Positions 23,923-32,261 of a DNA stretch of 40,698 bases are shown here, in pieces (positions within the stretch are counted from its first letter, which is position 1; every line of letters starts with the position of its first letter). The position numbers and the translations under genes are program-made. The notes beneath the pieces were generated by a model. It was not told the DNA's origin, made no database searches, and saw only the letters and a list, made by a program, of their open reading frames with translations. The stretch is from Butyrivibrio sp. INlla16 (lineage in GTDB: Bacteria > Bacillota > Clostridia > Lachnospirales > Lachnospiraceae), in contig NZ_FMYB01000041.1 of NCBI RefSeq assembly GCF_900104155.1, positions 1 through 40,698 of the forward strand. The letters run 5' to 3'.

Positions 23923-25281
23923 TTATATTAGGTGCATCATATATGGAGGTATCTTTATAACTCCATCCGCTTCTGAATAGCCCTTAGGGTGCACTATTAT
24001 CTGCTTATCTATTCTTTTCTTAAAGAGTTCTTTGAATGTTCCAAGCGATGATGTCGTATAATTTTTCGATGATTTTACTTCTATAGGGCTGATTTTGAAC
24101 TTAGTCTTGCTCTCGTTCGAGATGATGAAATCTATCTCAATATCATTCCTATGTTTTTTCTCGCTATATCTTGTGTAAAAGAAAAGCTTACGACCTGATG
24201 CTGTAATCATCTGCGCTATCATATTCTCATAGATCATTCCCTGATTAAGTGACAGTTTCCCATCCATTATCTGCTTATAAAGCTGTTCATCCATGATTTC
24301 ATTCTCACTGAATGCATGGCTGACCAATAATCCTGTATCTCCCATATAACATTTTACATAGGATTCATTTTTATTTAATGCCAGACCAACATTTGGATCA
24401 TTACATTTGTAGCAAAGATTACATATCATGGAATCGCCAAGCCAGAACAAGGGCTCATCATAGCGGTCAAAGGTTCCATTATTACGATCCACTTCACTTA
24501 AAACAACCCTTTTTTCGTGCGTTGACAAAAAGCCCGGAATATTATCAAAGATAGCTGAGACCTTTGATTTATATTTCTTTGCTGCCTTTTTGATATCATC
24601 TTCATAGAGTGCAAGGATATCCCTCTTTTCTATATCGGCAGCATGAAAATCTCTTCCATTTTGCTTGAATGCGACTATCGCCTGCGGCATTCCTCCAACA
24701 AGCATATACTCCATAAATAAACGCATAGCTTTATTATGCATCTGCCTATCAAGAGGCTGACTTTTCTCAAAGCACTCCCTTATATGATCAAGAAGTATTT
24801 CTTCGCCCATGTAAACCATGAATTCCTCAAAATTCACCGGATACATCTGCATTTTTCGTTCTTCTGATGGAATTGTTATATTCTCAACATTCTCTTTGAT
24901 CGATATCAGTGAGCCTGTCTCGATGTAGTCATATCTTCCGTCGGCTACAAGATACTTAATTGCCTCCCTGGCCTTTGGATATTTCTGTATTTCATCAAAA
25001 ATTATCAGTGATTCTCTGGGGTACAGCCTAGTGTTGTATTCAAGCGTCAGCGTCTGAAAGAAAATATCCAGATCATCAAGAGATTCAAAGGCATCTTTTA
25101 TCTTTTTTTTTGCCTTATTAATATCGATTAGAATATAGGACTTATACTCATTCTGAGCGAATTCTTCAGCGACTGTTGATTTTCCGATTCGTCTTGCTCC
25201 TTCGATCAGTAATGCCTTTGTCCCATTTGTTTCTTTCTTCCACTCAGCTATCTTATAATAGATATTTCTTTTAATTTCCAT
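23923..25281 (-). CDS. AAA ATPase with DUF4143-type C-terminal domain
   Basis: A 452-residue ATP-binding protein of the AAA_14/DUF4143 group. Walker A is GARRIGKST (28-36) and Walker B LIIFDEIQ (92-99). ETGSLISIKENVENITIP and MYPVNFEEFMVYMG are the typical middle motifs, and near the end IEIDFII...IEVKSSK resembles a PD-(D/E)XK nuclease core. The start is ATG 25281 with AGGAG upstream (a GTG two codons earlier is possible). Family function is poorly known; fast turnover and horizontal transfer are common. It has its own upstream intergenic region and no partner gene. Confidence 0.85.
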   Translation of the reverse strand: MEIKRNIYYKIAEWKKETNGTKALLIEGARRIGKSTVAEEFAQNEYKSYILIDINKAKKKIKDAFESLDDLDIFFQTLTLEYNTRLYPRESLIIFDEIQKYPKAREAIKYLVADGRYDYIETGSLISIKENVENITIPSEERKMQMYPVNFEEFMVYMGEEILLDHIRECFEKSQPLDRQMHNKAMRLFMEYMLVGGMPQAIVAFKQNGRDFHAADIEKRDILALYEDDIKKAAKKYKSKVSAIFDNIPGFLSTHEKRVVLSEVDRNNGTFDRYDEPLFWLGDSMICNLCYKCNDPNVGLALNKNESYVKCYMGDTGLLVSHAFSENEIMDEQLYKQIMDGKLSLNQGMIYENMIAQMITASGRKLFFYTRYSEKKHRNDIEIDFIISNESKTKFKISPIEVKSSKNYTTSSLGTFKELFKKRIDKQIIVHPKGYSEADGVIKIPPYMMHLI

Positions 25282-25398
25282 AGCCACTCCTTGTCAATAA
25301 TACGCAAGGTATTATTTTGCGATATATACCGCAGTGCGCAGACTAATATTATCATATTTTCACTCTTATACGCAATGTATTTGTGCTACATTTGTCCA

Positions 25399-25851
25399 TC
25401 ACAGATGTTTCTCCATAACGTCAAAGCACAAATAATCTCCGTTTTCTGTTTCAATCATGTTATATTTTGTGGCTACATAACCACGTTTGAGATATAGCTG
25501 TTTAGCCGGTAGTGATGCATCAAGAATAATATGGTCATGCTCCCTTCTTATCATTTCTTCAGCAAAATCCATCAGTTCTCTACCATATCCCTTCCGTTGA
25601 AAATCAGGAAGAACAAACAACCTGTTTATCTCATTATCTGAAACGGTGACAGTTCCAACCCCATTACCATCTACTTCAAGAAGAAATACTTTTCCGGCAT
25701 CGATGTCCGCTTTGATTCTGTCATCTGAATGGTGGTCACTGAAAAACTGCACCGCTCCGCTCGGATAGTACTTGGGGTAAACTGACCATATAGTTGTTTG
25801 CGTTATGTTTTTTACAGAACCAAAGTCTGTCTCCCTCGCAGCTCTGATCAT
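25399..25851 (-). CDS. GNAT-family N-acetyltransferase
   Basis: A 150-residue acetyltransferase: MIRAARETDFGSVKNITQTT, EINRLFVLPDFQRKGYGREL (strand 4 and acetyl-CoA loop QRKGYG) and AKQLYLKRGYVATKYNMIET. The tryptophan/tyrosine-rich TTIWSVYPKYYPSGAVQFF after helix 1 is seen in a subgroup of small GNATs with unknown targets. Normal length, appears intact. Confidence 0.85.
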   Translation of the reverse strand: MIRAARETDFGSVKNITQTTIWSVYPKYYPSGAVQFFSDHHSDDRIKADIDAGKVFLLEVDGNGVGTVTVSDNEINRLFVLPDFQRKGYGRELMDFAEEMIRREHDHIILDASLPAKQLYLKRGYVATKYNMIETENGDYLCFDVMEKHL

Positions 25852-26021
25852 CTCTGTCCCCCTCTTTTATGTGGTGTGTTAGTCACCTTTTTAATCATAT
25901 CCGTCTACTTTCCCTTTACGCCTTTTTACAAATCCATCTTATTACAGGCTGTTCGCATTCCTCGTCCAGATCAACCCCATCGTCAAATTGGAGATAAATT
26001 TTAGATTCTCAATCCCTATTA

Positions 26022-26059
26022 TACATAAAAAGAGCCCCAAAGCATCTGCTTTAGAGCCC
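26022..26059 (-). terminator. Rho-independent terminator after ZIP transporter gene
   Basis: A 12-bp stem (26032-26043 with 26048-26059, loop ATCT) is fully paired on the minus strand through three G-U pairs and is followed by five U. It ends the ZIP gene transcript. Confidence 0.8.
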
Positions 26060-26114
26060 ATATGATTCAATTTATCCTCGTTGTATCGCTCCATCTATAC
26101 AGCTGCCACCCTCT

Positions 26115-26882
26115 TCACCCTAATCCTACATCCAAAGCCATCATGAGTATGAATCCCACGGCAAAAGAGATTGTTCCGATATTTGAATGCTCACCCTCGG
26201 ACATTTCAGGAATGAGTTCCTCTACTACAACATATATCATAGCTCCTGCAGCAAAACTCAAAAGATATGGCATCAGCGGAATAAAAAATCCTGATGCAGC
26301 AATGACCAAAAGCGCACCTATGGGTTCAACAATTCCGGACAAAACGCCATAAAAAAACGTCTTTCCCTTAGGAACACCCTCACCTAAAAGCGGCATTGAA
26401 ACAATTGCTCCCTCTGGAAAGTTCTGTATAGCAATACCGATTGCCAGCGCCAGAGCTCCTGTAAAAGAGATCGTGCTGTTTCCGTAAAGCCAGCCAGCAC
26501 ATACTATTCCTACTGCCATTCCTTCAGGAAGATTATGGAGAGTGACAGCCAGGACAAGCTTTGTTGTTCTCTTGAGCCCGCTCTTTGGACCTTCCTCATT
26601 TTTATCCAAATGCATGTGAGGCGTCACCATATCCATTACCAGAAGGAAAAGCATTCCTATCCCAAATCCTACAGATACAGGAAGAAACCCAAGCTTTCCC
26701 ATTTCCGTAGTCTGATCAAGTGCAGGAAGCAGGAGGCTGAAAAAAGATGCGGACACCATCACCCCCGAAGCAAAGCCTGTCAGCGCACGTTGCATCTGCT
26801 GGCTCATTTCTTTTTTAAACAAAAATACACTGGCAGCGCCAAGCGCTGTTCCCAGGAATGGAATGATGATTATATTCCACAT
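26115..26882 (-). CDS. ZIP-family metal transporter (GufA/ZupT-like)
   Basis: A 255-residue membrane protein with eight predicted helices. The metal-site helices carry HNLPEG (116-121) and QNFPEG (153-158), with EPIGALL and VVVEELIPE further on. The short His-containing loop VTPHMHLDKNEEG lies between helices 3 and 4. ZIP proteins move Zn2+ or other divalent ions into the cytoplasm. The Gln in the second motif is typical of the GufA subgroup. Followed by a strong terminator. Confidence 0.9.
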   Translation of the reverse strand: MWNIIIIPFLGTALGAASVFLFKKEMSQQMQRALTGFASGVMVSASFFSLLLPALDQTTEMGKLGFLPVSVGFGIGMLFLLVMDMVTPHMHLDKNEEGPKSGLKRTTKLVLAVTLHNLPEGMAVGIVCAGWLYGNSTISFTGALALAIGIAIQNFPEGAIVSMPLLGEGVPKGKTFFYGVLSGIVEPIGALLVIAASGFFIPLMPYLLSFAAGAMIYVVVEELIPEMSEGEHSNIGTISFAVGFILMMALDVGLG

Positions 26883-26916
26883 ATCTTGTAGCTCCTTTCC
26901 TTTATTAATGTCATAT

Positions 26917-27219
26917 TTAAGTCTTATCAGGCCACATCAGACCTACTGCCCTGTCCAGAATTCTTTTTAAATGAGTGATGTCCTCATTAGGTAGTTTTAA
27001 AAATCTTTCCATTTCCGAGGGCACTTTAAGTGCTTTATCCTTTAATGCTTTCCCTTCTTCTGTCATGTCTCCATGCTTCCATAGTACCATCATAACTATA
27101 TACTGTGTATATGTAAGACCAAGTTTTTCAAGTGGCTTCCTGTACTGCCTCACCACTTCCTTAGCACAGGCATAATACAAAAAAAGAGCCATGACAAAAG
27201 CCACAGCTCTTAATAGCAA
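26917..27219 (-). pseudogene. MarR/OhrR-like gene with the DNA-binding part deleted
   Basis: Residues about 16-50 (YACAKEVVRQYRKPLEKLGL, TYTQYIVMMVLWKHG) match the dimer helices and helix 2 of OhrR-type MarR regulators, and residues from about 54 (EEGKALKDKALKVPSEMERF) match the part after the wing. The roughly 45 residues that normally form the recognition helix and wing are missing, in frame. The first 15 or so residues are encoded by a terminator hairpin rather than by the natural N-terminus. The product cannot bind DNA normally. Confidence 0.7.
27177..27211 (-). terminator. Terminator hairpin at the 5' end of the MarR remnant
   Basis: The 12-bp stem 27184-27195/27200-27211 is closed by Watson-Crick and G-U pairs on the minus strand, has a UUUU loop and is followed by seven U. 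It lies inside the apparent start of the MarR-like frame, so transcription from upstream would end here and the remnant gene is probably silent. Confidence 0.7.
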
Positions 27220-27488
27220 GTATGATATTATTCAATTCCTGACGCCCTTCATTAAGAGCCCAGCAAAAGCAACAAAATAACCATCATCAAATATAACTCA
27301 CTGTCTCTGACAAAGGCTTCCTGCTTTTTGTGCTTAGTTCTATTAGATTGCATACAATATATAGTGATATATTAAAGCTCTTTTAGAATTAAATCAATAC
27401 TATTATGCAGGTCTTCCTTCACACTGATATAGCTTCTCAAAAAAACGCCTTGAGCGCCTCATCATCATGTATGTATTCTTTGATATCT
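27220..27488. other. Intergenic region without a clear gene
   Basis: These 269 bases between the MATE gene and the MarR remnant hold no convincing complete gene. On the minus strand just after the MATE stop there is a peptide-like stretch (KDIKEYIHDDEALKAFF) that continues as EKLYQCEGRPA if one base of a T7 run is dropped. It may be another fragment, but I do not recognise it. Confidence 0.3.
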
Positions 27489-28889
27489 TTAGAAAGCCTT
27501 TTCCGTTTTCTTGTAGCCATTTAAGTTCCCCTTATCTTCACTAAGCATTTTTCTCGCTGTAAACAGCATGGTTATAAAGCATGCCATTCCACCCACAACG
27601 TTACTTACAGGCTCCGCAGCAAACACTCCGTCCGTTCCCAGGTGGAAAATGTAAGGCAGTGCGTAGGTCAGAGAAACCACGATAACAGCCTTTCTGAACA
27701 ATGAAAAGAATATCGCATGCCCTTTTCGTCCAAGAGATTTGAACACAACCTGGCCTGTATGCTGGAACGTCATGAAAATGAAGGTCGAGAAATACAGGTT
27801 AAACGCAGGTACAGCATCCATAAGAATCGTAGTGTCAGAGCTGAATATTCCGATGACCTTCGCAGGGAAAGTCCTTATGAAAAGCCATACGATTACAGAA
27901 TAGCCAAAGTCCAGAATAAACATCAGCAAAATGGCCTTCTTTACCCTGTCATATCTTCTCGCACCGAAGTTGAAGCTTATTACAGGGGATGAGCCCTCTG
28001 TTATAGCAATGATTGGCGTTTCAATCATCTGCCTTGCGCTGTTTACGATTGTCATGATGGAGATGTAGATGTCTCCGCCCACGTCTGCCAGAACATTGTT
28101 GCAGCATATCTGCACAAGCGCATTTGTAAACTGCATCATAAATGCGGCCATTCCAAGACCTACGATATTGAGGATTCTTGCGCCGCTTCGCATTACCTGA
28201 TCGAACCTCAGAATGCTTACAGGAATGCTTATCTTTTTTCCGAAAATGAATTTAAGAACATACGCTGCGGAAAGTGCCTGAGATATTACAGTAGCAATCG
28301 CAGCGCCTTCAATTCCCATACCAAGCGCAAAAATAAAAATGGGATCAAGGACAATATTGGCCGCTGCGCCAACAATAACAGTTGTCATTCCTACAAGTGA
28401 AAATCCCTGGGCATTTATGAAAGGATTCATGCCGGTGGCGATCATCGAAAACGCCGTTCCGATCATGTAAATCCTAAGATAAGGCAGGGCGTAAACCAGA
28501 GCCTCGCTTGATGCTCCAAACAGCCTCAGAATCGGCTCTCCGAAAAACTCTCCAATCAGGAAAAGTGGCACAGATGTTGCAATCAGCAGAAAAAATGAAG
28601 TGTTCTGAATAGCTGCGGCCTCTTCCTTTTCGCCCTTTCCTCTAGCCATTGAGAAAAGCGGAGCGCCGCCACTTCCGTACATATTTGTAAAAGCCGTGAC
28701 CAGAATAACTATGGGGAAGCACAGTCCCACTGCTCCAAGAGCCGCCGTTCCGATCAGCGGAATTCTGGCGATATAAATCCTGTCCACGATGTTATATAAA
28801 AGGTTCAGAATCTGTGCAACCAGCATCGGAAGCGCTGTTGCCAGAATAATGTTCAAAGTTCTGCCGTTTTTAAAATCAATCTGTTTCAT
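27489..28889 (-). CDS. MATE-family efflux transporter
   Basis: A 466-residue protein with 12 hydrophobic segments in two homologous halves. The N-terminal ATALPMLVAQILNLLYNIVD and AALGAVGLCFPIVIL and the half-repeat GSSPVISFNFGARRYDRVKK are typical of MATE (NorM/DinF) cation-coupled drug exporters. Complete length. It starts 18 bases after the SGNH hydrolase gene on the same strand, so the two may be co-transcribed. Confidence 0.9.
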   Translation of the reverse strand: MKQIDFKNGRTLNIILATALPMLVAQILNLLYNIVDRIYIARIPLIGTAALGAVGLCFPIVILVTAFTNMYGSGGAPLFSMARGKGEKEEAAAIQNTSFFLLIATSVPLFLIGEFFGEPILRLFGASSEALVYALPYLRIYMIGTAFSMIATGMNPFINAQGFSLVGMTTVIVGAAANIVLDPIFIFALGMGIEGAAIATVISQALSAAYVLKFIFGKKISIPVSILRFDQVMRSGARILNIVGLGMAAFMMQFTNALVQICCNNVLADVGGDIYISIMTIVNSARQMIETPIIAITEGSSPVISFNFGARRYDRVKKAILLMFILDFGYSVIVWLFIRTFPAKVIGIFSSDTTILMDAVPAFNLYFSTFIFMTFQHTGQVVFKSLGRKGHAIFFSLFRKAVIVVSLTYALPYIFHLGTDGVFAAEPVSNVVGGMACFITMLFTARKMLSEDKGNLNGYKKTEKAF

Positions 28890-28907
28890 TTCCCAATTTG
28901 CCTGCCA

Positions 28908-29570
28908 TTATAGATATTTCTTCATGTTTTCGAAGATGACCTCGTATGCATCACTCCACATATGAATGCCATCAATCGAATACTCCTCCTTGGTTCTGCC
29001 ATTTTCATCTGTCAGACCATCGTTTACATCGATATAATTATACCCAAACTCCTTAGCCAGCTCTTCCACTGCCTTGTTGGCTTCATCAAGTCTCTCCATA
29101 CGAAGCTGCACTGCCTTAAGAGCACCCGGCCAGGCCTCATTTGCGGCGACCGCATCATTTACGGGATAATATGCCATCATGAAAACTTCAGCATCGGGAA
29201 GTCTCTTCTTGATATTGTTAAGAGCCTCCCTATAATCAGAAATCAGCTTTTCCTTAGTTTTTTCAGGTATGCTTATATCATTAGTACCTATATTAATAAA
29301 AATTTTTGAAGGTTCAAGAGCAAAAATCTGTTCATCCAATGCCTTAAGCATCTCAGGGATAGTGTATCCGCCTATTCCCCTGTTATAAATTATTTTGTTC
29401 ATTCCGTGATTTAGCATGATCTCCTGTATAGGAAACTGCTCCATCAGTGATGAACCTGTAAAAAGTATCTCACCCTTTTTCACGAATTTATTAAGATGCC
29501 TGTATCTTATAACCTTGTCATCCTTCTCTTTTTGAAAAAAATCCTTTGCGTTATCCTTTTCTCCTGACAT
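28908..29570 (-). CDS. SGNH/GDSL-family hydrolase (candidate acetylesterase)
   Basis: A 220-residue cytoplasmic esterase. Block I is FTGSSLMEQF (nucleophile Ser41), block II RGIGGYTIPEM, block III INIGTNDIS and block V SIDGIHMWSDAY with the Asp-x-x-His pair. There is no signal peptide. AGGAGG precedes the ATG. It lies next to the mannan locus; since plant mannans are acetylated, removal of acetyl groups from imported manno-oligosaccharides is a reasonable inference, but a terminator separates it from the LacI gene. Confidence 0.85.
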   Translation of the reverse strand: MSGEKDNAKDFFQKEKDDKVIRYRHLNKFVKKGEILFTGSSLMEQFPIQEIMLNHGMNKIIYNRGIGGYTIPEMLKALDEQIFALEPSKIFINIGTNDISIPEKTKEKLISDYREALNNIKKRLPDAEVFMMAYYPVNDAVAANEAWPGALKAVQLRMERLDEANKAVEELAKEFGYNYIDVNDGLTDENGRTKEEYSIDGIHMWSDAYEVIFENMKKYL

Positions 29571-29600
29571 TTTTATCCTCCTGTTTTTCTATTACAAAAT

Positions 29601-29642
29601 GAATAAAAACAGACTGCCAATAATATAGATACAGTCTGTTTT
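29601..29642 (-). terminator. Rho-independent terminator after LacI gene
   Basis: Perfect 11-bp arms (29606-29616 and 29632-29642, AAAACAGACTG/CAGTCTGTTTT) enclose a 15-base AT-rich loop. On the minus strand the stem runs into a short U tract. It closes the LacI transcription unit. Confidence 0.75.
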
Positions 29643-29647
29643 CATCT

Positions 29648-30673
29648 TTACTTTATGGATTTCACACTCTCTTTTTCCACGATATGTCCGGTAACTATAT
29701 GAACATGCTGATCAACAGTTTTGCCCTGAAGTAGGCTTTCTACAATAGAAATCGTTCTGTCGACCATCTGCTTCATGTCTACTTCATAGGTAGTTATTTT
29801 CACATCGCAAACGCCCGGGAATATAAAATTATCATATCCAACCACGGAGATATCATCCGGAACATTATAGCCCTTCTCCTCCAGCTTTTTGATAAGCTCG
29901 CCCGCAGTCAGATCGCAGTTACATACGAAGGCTGTGGGCATTTTTGAAGGGAGCTTAAACTTGTGCGCTTCAAAAATAATACCTGTATCCTTGTCTCTAT
30001 CCTCTATAATCCGGTCTTTTCCGGGAGTAATTCCGTGCTCCATCATGGCCTTAAGATATCCAAGATATCGGTCAGTTATTGATGCAGTTTGTAAAAGCGA
30101 TCCCACAAATGCGATGTCTGTATGTCCTTTTTCGAATAAATAGTTTGTCAGATAATAGGATCCATAAAAACTGTCCGATATTACGGACTGCATCTCCTGG
30201 TTCTCATCGTTAAAATCGAGATAAACCGTGGGAACAGATACATTTTTCTTAAGAAAAGCGCAGTATTCCTTTGAAAATTCGCCAAGCAGAATAAGCGAAG
30301 ACACCCTCTTCTCACGAAGCATATTGGACAGTATCAGCTCATCCTCCATATTGTAGGTGATGACCTCCAGCATGCTGTAGCTCTGCATATCTGAAATCTT
30401 GGCTGACAGCATCTGATACATCTGCAGATAGAAGGAATTGTACTTGCTGAAATGCTTCTCATGAATAAGAATACCAATATTGTAGCCTGCGCCTTCACTA
30501 GTCTCCTTTGCAGAGGCCGAGGGCTGCTTGTAGCCGAGCTCGTCAGCAAGCTTAATTATCTTTTCTCGCATCTGCTCGCTTACACCCTTTTGTCCTGACA
30601 ACGCCTTTGAGACTGTTACAACGCTTACGCCCACTTTTTCGGCTATGTCCGCTAATTTAACTGACTTTGCCAT
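29648..30673 (-). CDS. LacI-family transcriptional regulator
   Basis: A 341-residue repressor with the N-terminal helix-turn-helix LADIAEKVGVSVVTVSKALS (about 7-26) and hinge helix, then a periplasmic-binding-protein-like sugar domain (about 65-335; FVGSLLQTASITDRYLGYLK, DDISVVGYDNFIFPGVCDVK). AAGGAG precedes the ATG. Its promoter carries the same TTTAGCTAAA palindrome as the epimerase promoter, and the ABC promoter has a close variant, so it probably represses the whole mannan locus and itself. Inducer not visible; a manno-oligosaccharide is likely. Confidence 0.9.
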   Translation of the reverse strand: MAKSVKLADIAEKVGVSVVTVSKALSGQKGVSEQMREKIIKLADELGYKQPSASAKETSEGAGYNIGILIHEKHFSKYNSFYLQMYQMLSAKISDMQSYSMLEVITYNMEDELILSNMLREKRVSSLILLGEFSKEYCAFLKKNVSVPTVYLDFNDENQEMQSVISDSFYGSYYLTNYLFEKGHTDIAFVGSLLQTASITDRYLGYLKAMMEHGITPGKDRIIEDRDKDTGIIFEAHKFKLPSKMPTAFVCNCDLTAGELIKKLEEKGYNVPDDISVVGYDNFIFPGVCDVKITTYEVDMKQMVDRTISIVESLLQGKTVDQHVHIVTGHIVEKESVKSIK

Positions 30674-30702
30674 TATCTGACTCCTTATAAATTCATGTTC
30701 TG

Positions 30703-30740
30703 TTTAGCTAAAATATAAAACAATTGATTAATTTAGTCAA
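30703..30740 (-). promoter_or_regulatory. LacI-gene promoter with operator
   Basis: On the minus strand TTGACT (30740-30735), a 17-bp spacer and TATATT (30717-30712) form a strong promoter. The palindrome TTTAGCTAAA (30703-30712) directly abuts the -10 box and covers the start point. Binding of LacI here would be autorepression. Confidence 0.8.
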
Positions 30741-30749
30741 TAAATTAGC

Positions 30750-32240
30750 TTAAATTTTATGGCATACATTTTCCACAGTAATTATATTTGACCAGACGCC
30801 TTTACCGCTTTCATTGCAAGCCCTTAATCTATAGGAATAAGTCTGGCCATCAACCGCGGTAATATCATTAAAGCCGGGAATGCAATTTATACAGTCCACA
30901 CCGTCAACTTCAATGTTTTTTCCGGAATCAAAAACGTATTCCTTTTCGCCGGCTACTGTTGTCCAACCGAATTCATCTGCGTTTTCGCTTACTCTTCCAT
31001 TCGCTCTTTGAATCTCATAGTAGGCGCCTCCAACAACTCCTCGCCATTTGATATCTGCCACATTCCCATTTGCAAAGCTGTCCTCGTATAAAACCGGTGC
31101 TTCTTCAGTTTCAGGCCCAGGTATCGGTATCAGCCTTGCTTCTTCATAAGTATCTGCCTTACCATTTGCTATCTGTGCATAGGCATAAATACTTCTGACG
31201 ATCTCTGTTTCACCATAATAATCGCCTGCGGGAAATCCCGGCCAGTGATAGGAAGCCCAATATCCATCCTCATCATGAAAATAGAAGCCAAAGCCATCCT
31301 TATGGGCTCTAAGGCTCCACATCATTACTCCGTTCGCATGATGTATGCGCGCCTGCTCAAATACCTTGATGCAGGGATCTGCTTTAATATAGGTCCCAAA
31401 TTCCCCGAGAATATAGGGCTTTCCGGCTTCTTCATGAACTAGCTCCGTTTCATCTGCACACCTTTTTGCAAAGTCGCCTTCATAATAGTGTGCTCCCAGA
31501 ATATCTGCGGGGTTCTCGGCACCTCTGCTTCTTTTTGTAGTGGACATTCTGCCGTCAAGAACCAGGTGATTACTGTCTAAACACTTGATAAAACTAATTA
31601 TGTCTTTTGTCCACTCAGACAGCTCTTCATCATGTAAATCCTGACATTCCGGATTGCCGCCGAGCTCATTTCCTGTCTCCCAGCAAAGGATAGCCTTATC
31701 ATCCTTGTACTTAATTCCTGTTACGGAATTTTCTCTTTCAAGCACATGGGCTATCATCTGCTTAAACAGATCTCTTGGCTTTTCTTCAGTGTAGAATTTC
31801 CACGCCCACTGATAGAAGGTGCCTCTTATGGGTGACTCACCCTCTGATAATCCTGCGAGCCAGACATAGCTCTCCATGCCGCCTACCCAGTGCCAATGAT
31901 CCACGAAAGGAATGATCAGTCTGATTCCATATTCGTTGCAGACAGCAAGAAGATTGTCGAGCTCGTTAAGCGCATCTTCATTGAACTGGAGCTTTCCGTT
32001 TTCATCCACTCCCTTTACGTAGGCCCATTCATCATTATGTCCGTTAAAAACAGGGATTACATAGCTTCTTGTTACATTTCCGCCCATGGTTTTTATAGTC
32101 TTAATAGCGTTTCTCTGCTCCCAGGGCTTATCGCTTGTGGCCTGGGGATAGTTGAGCGAAACAAACTTAAGCTCTTTATCCCCATCCATAAGCCTTGTAC
32201 CACTTCTGGTTATAAAATTTTCAAATACACTTTTCACCAA
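30750..32240 (-). CDS. Glycoside hydrolase family 5-type beta-mannanase/mannosidase
   Basis: A 496-residue (beta/alpha)8 glycosidase. The acid/base is Glu192 in CWETGNELGG and the nucleophile Glu280 in YILGEFGTY; FVDHWHWVGGMESYVW and MMWSLRAHKDGFG add sugar-binding aromatics. It looks most like plant/fungal-type GH5 mannanases. From about residue 380 a fibronectin-III-like domain follows (YEIQRANGRVSEN, YSYRLRACNESGKGVWSN). There is no signal peptide, so it acts in the cytoplasm on imported oligosaccharides. The start is GTG 32240 with GGAGG 7 bases upstream. Confidence 0.85.
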   Translation of the reverse strand: MVKSVFENFITRSGTRLMDGDKELKFVSLNYPQATSDKPWEQRNAIKTIKTMGGNVTRSYVIPVFNGHNDEWAYVKGVDENGKLQFNEDALNELDNLLAVCNEYGIRLIIPFVDHWHWVGGMESYVWLAGLSEGESPIRGTFYQWAWKFYTEEKPRDLFKQMIAHVLERENSVTGIKYKDDKAILCWETGNELGGNPECQDLHDEELSEWTKDIISFIKCLDSNHLVLDGRMSTTKRSRGAENPADILGAHYYEGDFAKRCADETELVHEEAGKPYILGEFGTYIKADPCIKVFEQARIHHANGVMMWSLRAHKDGFGFYFHDEDGYWASYHWPGFPAGDYYGETEIVRSIYAYAQIANGKADTYEEARLIPIPGPETEEAPVLYEDSFANGNVADIKWRGVVGGAYYEIQRANGRVSENADEFGWTTVAGEKEYVFDSGKNIEVDGVDCINCIPGFNDITAVDGQTYSYRLRACNESGKGVWSNIITVENVCHKI

Positions 32241-32261
32241 TCATCCTCCATATCCTTGTTG

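Noticed and set aside
25852..26021. A minus-strand stretch (with YLQFDDGVDLDEEC) that looked like another protein tail.
   Set aside because: It is only about 27 codons long with no start, ribosome site or recognised family; too short to call.
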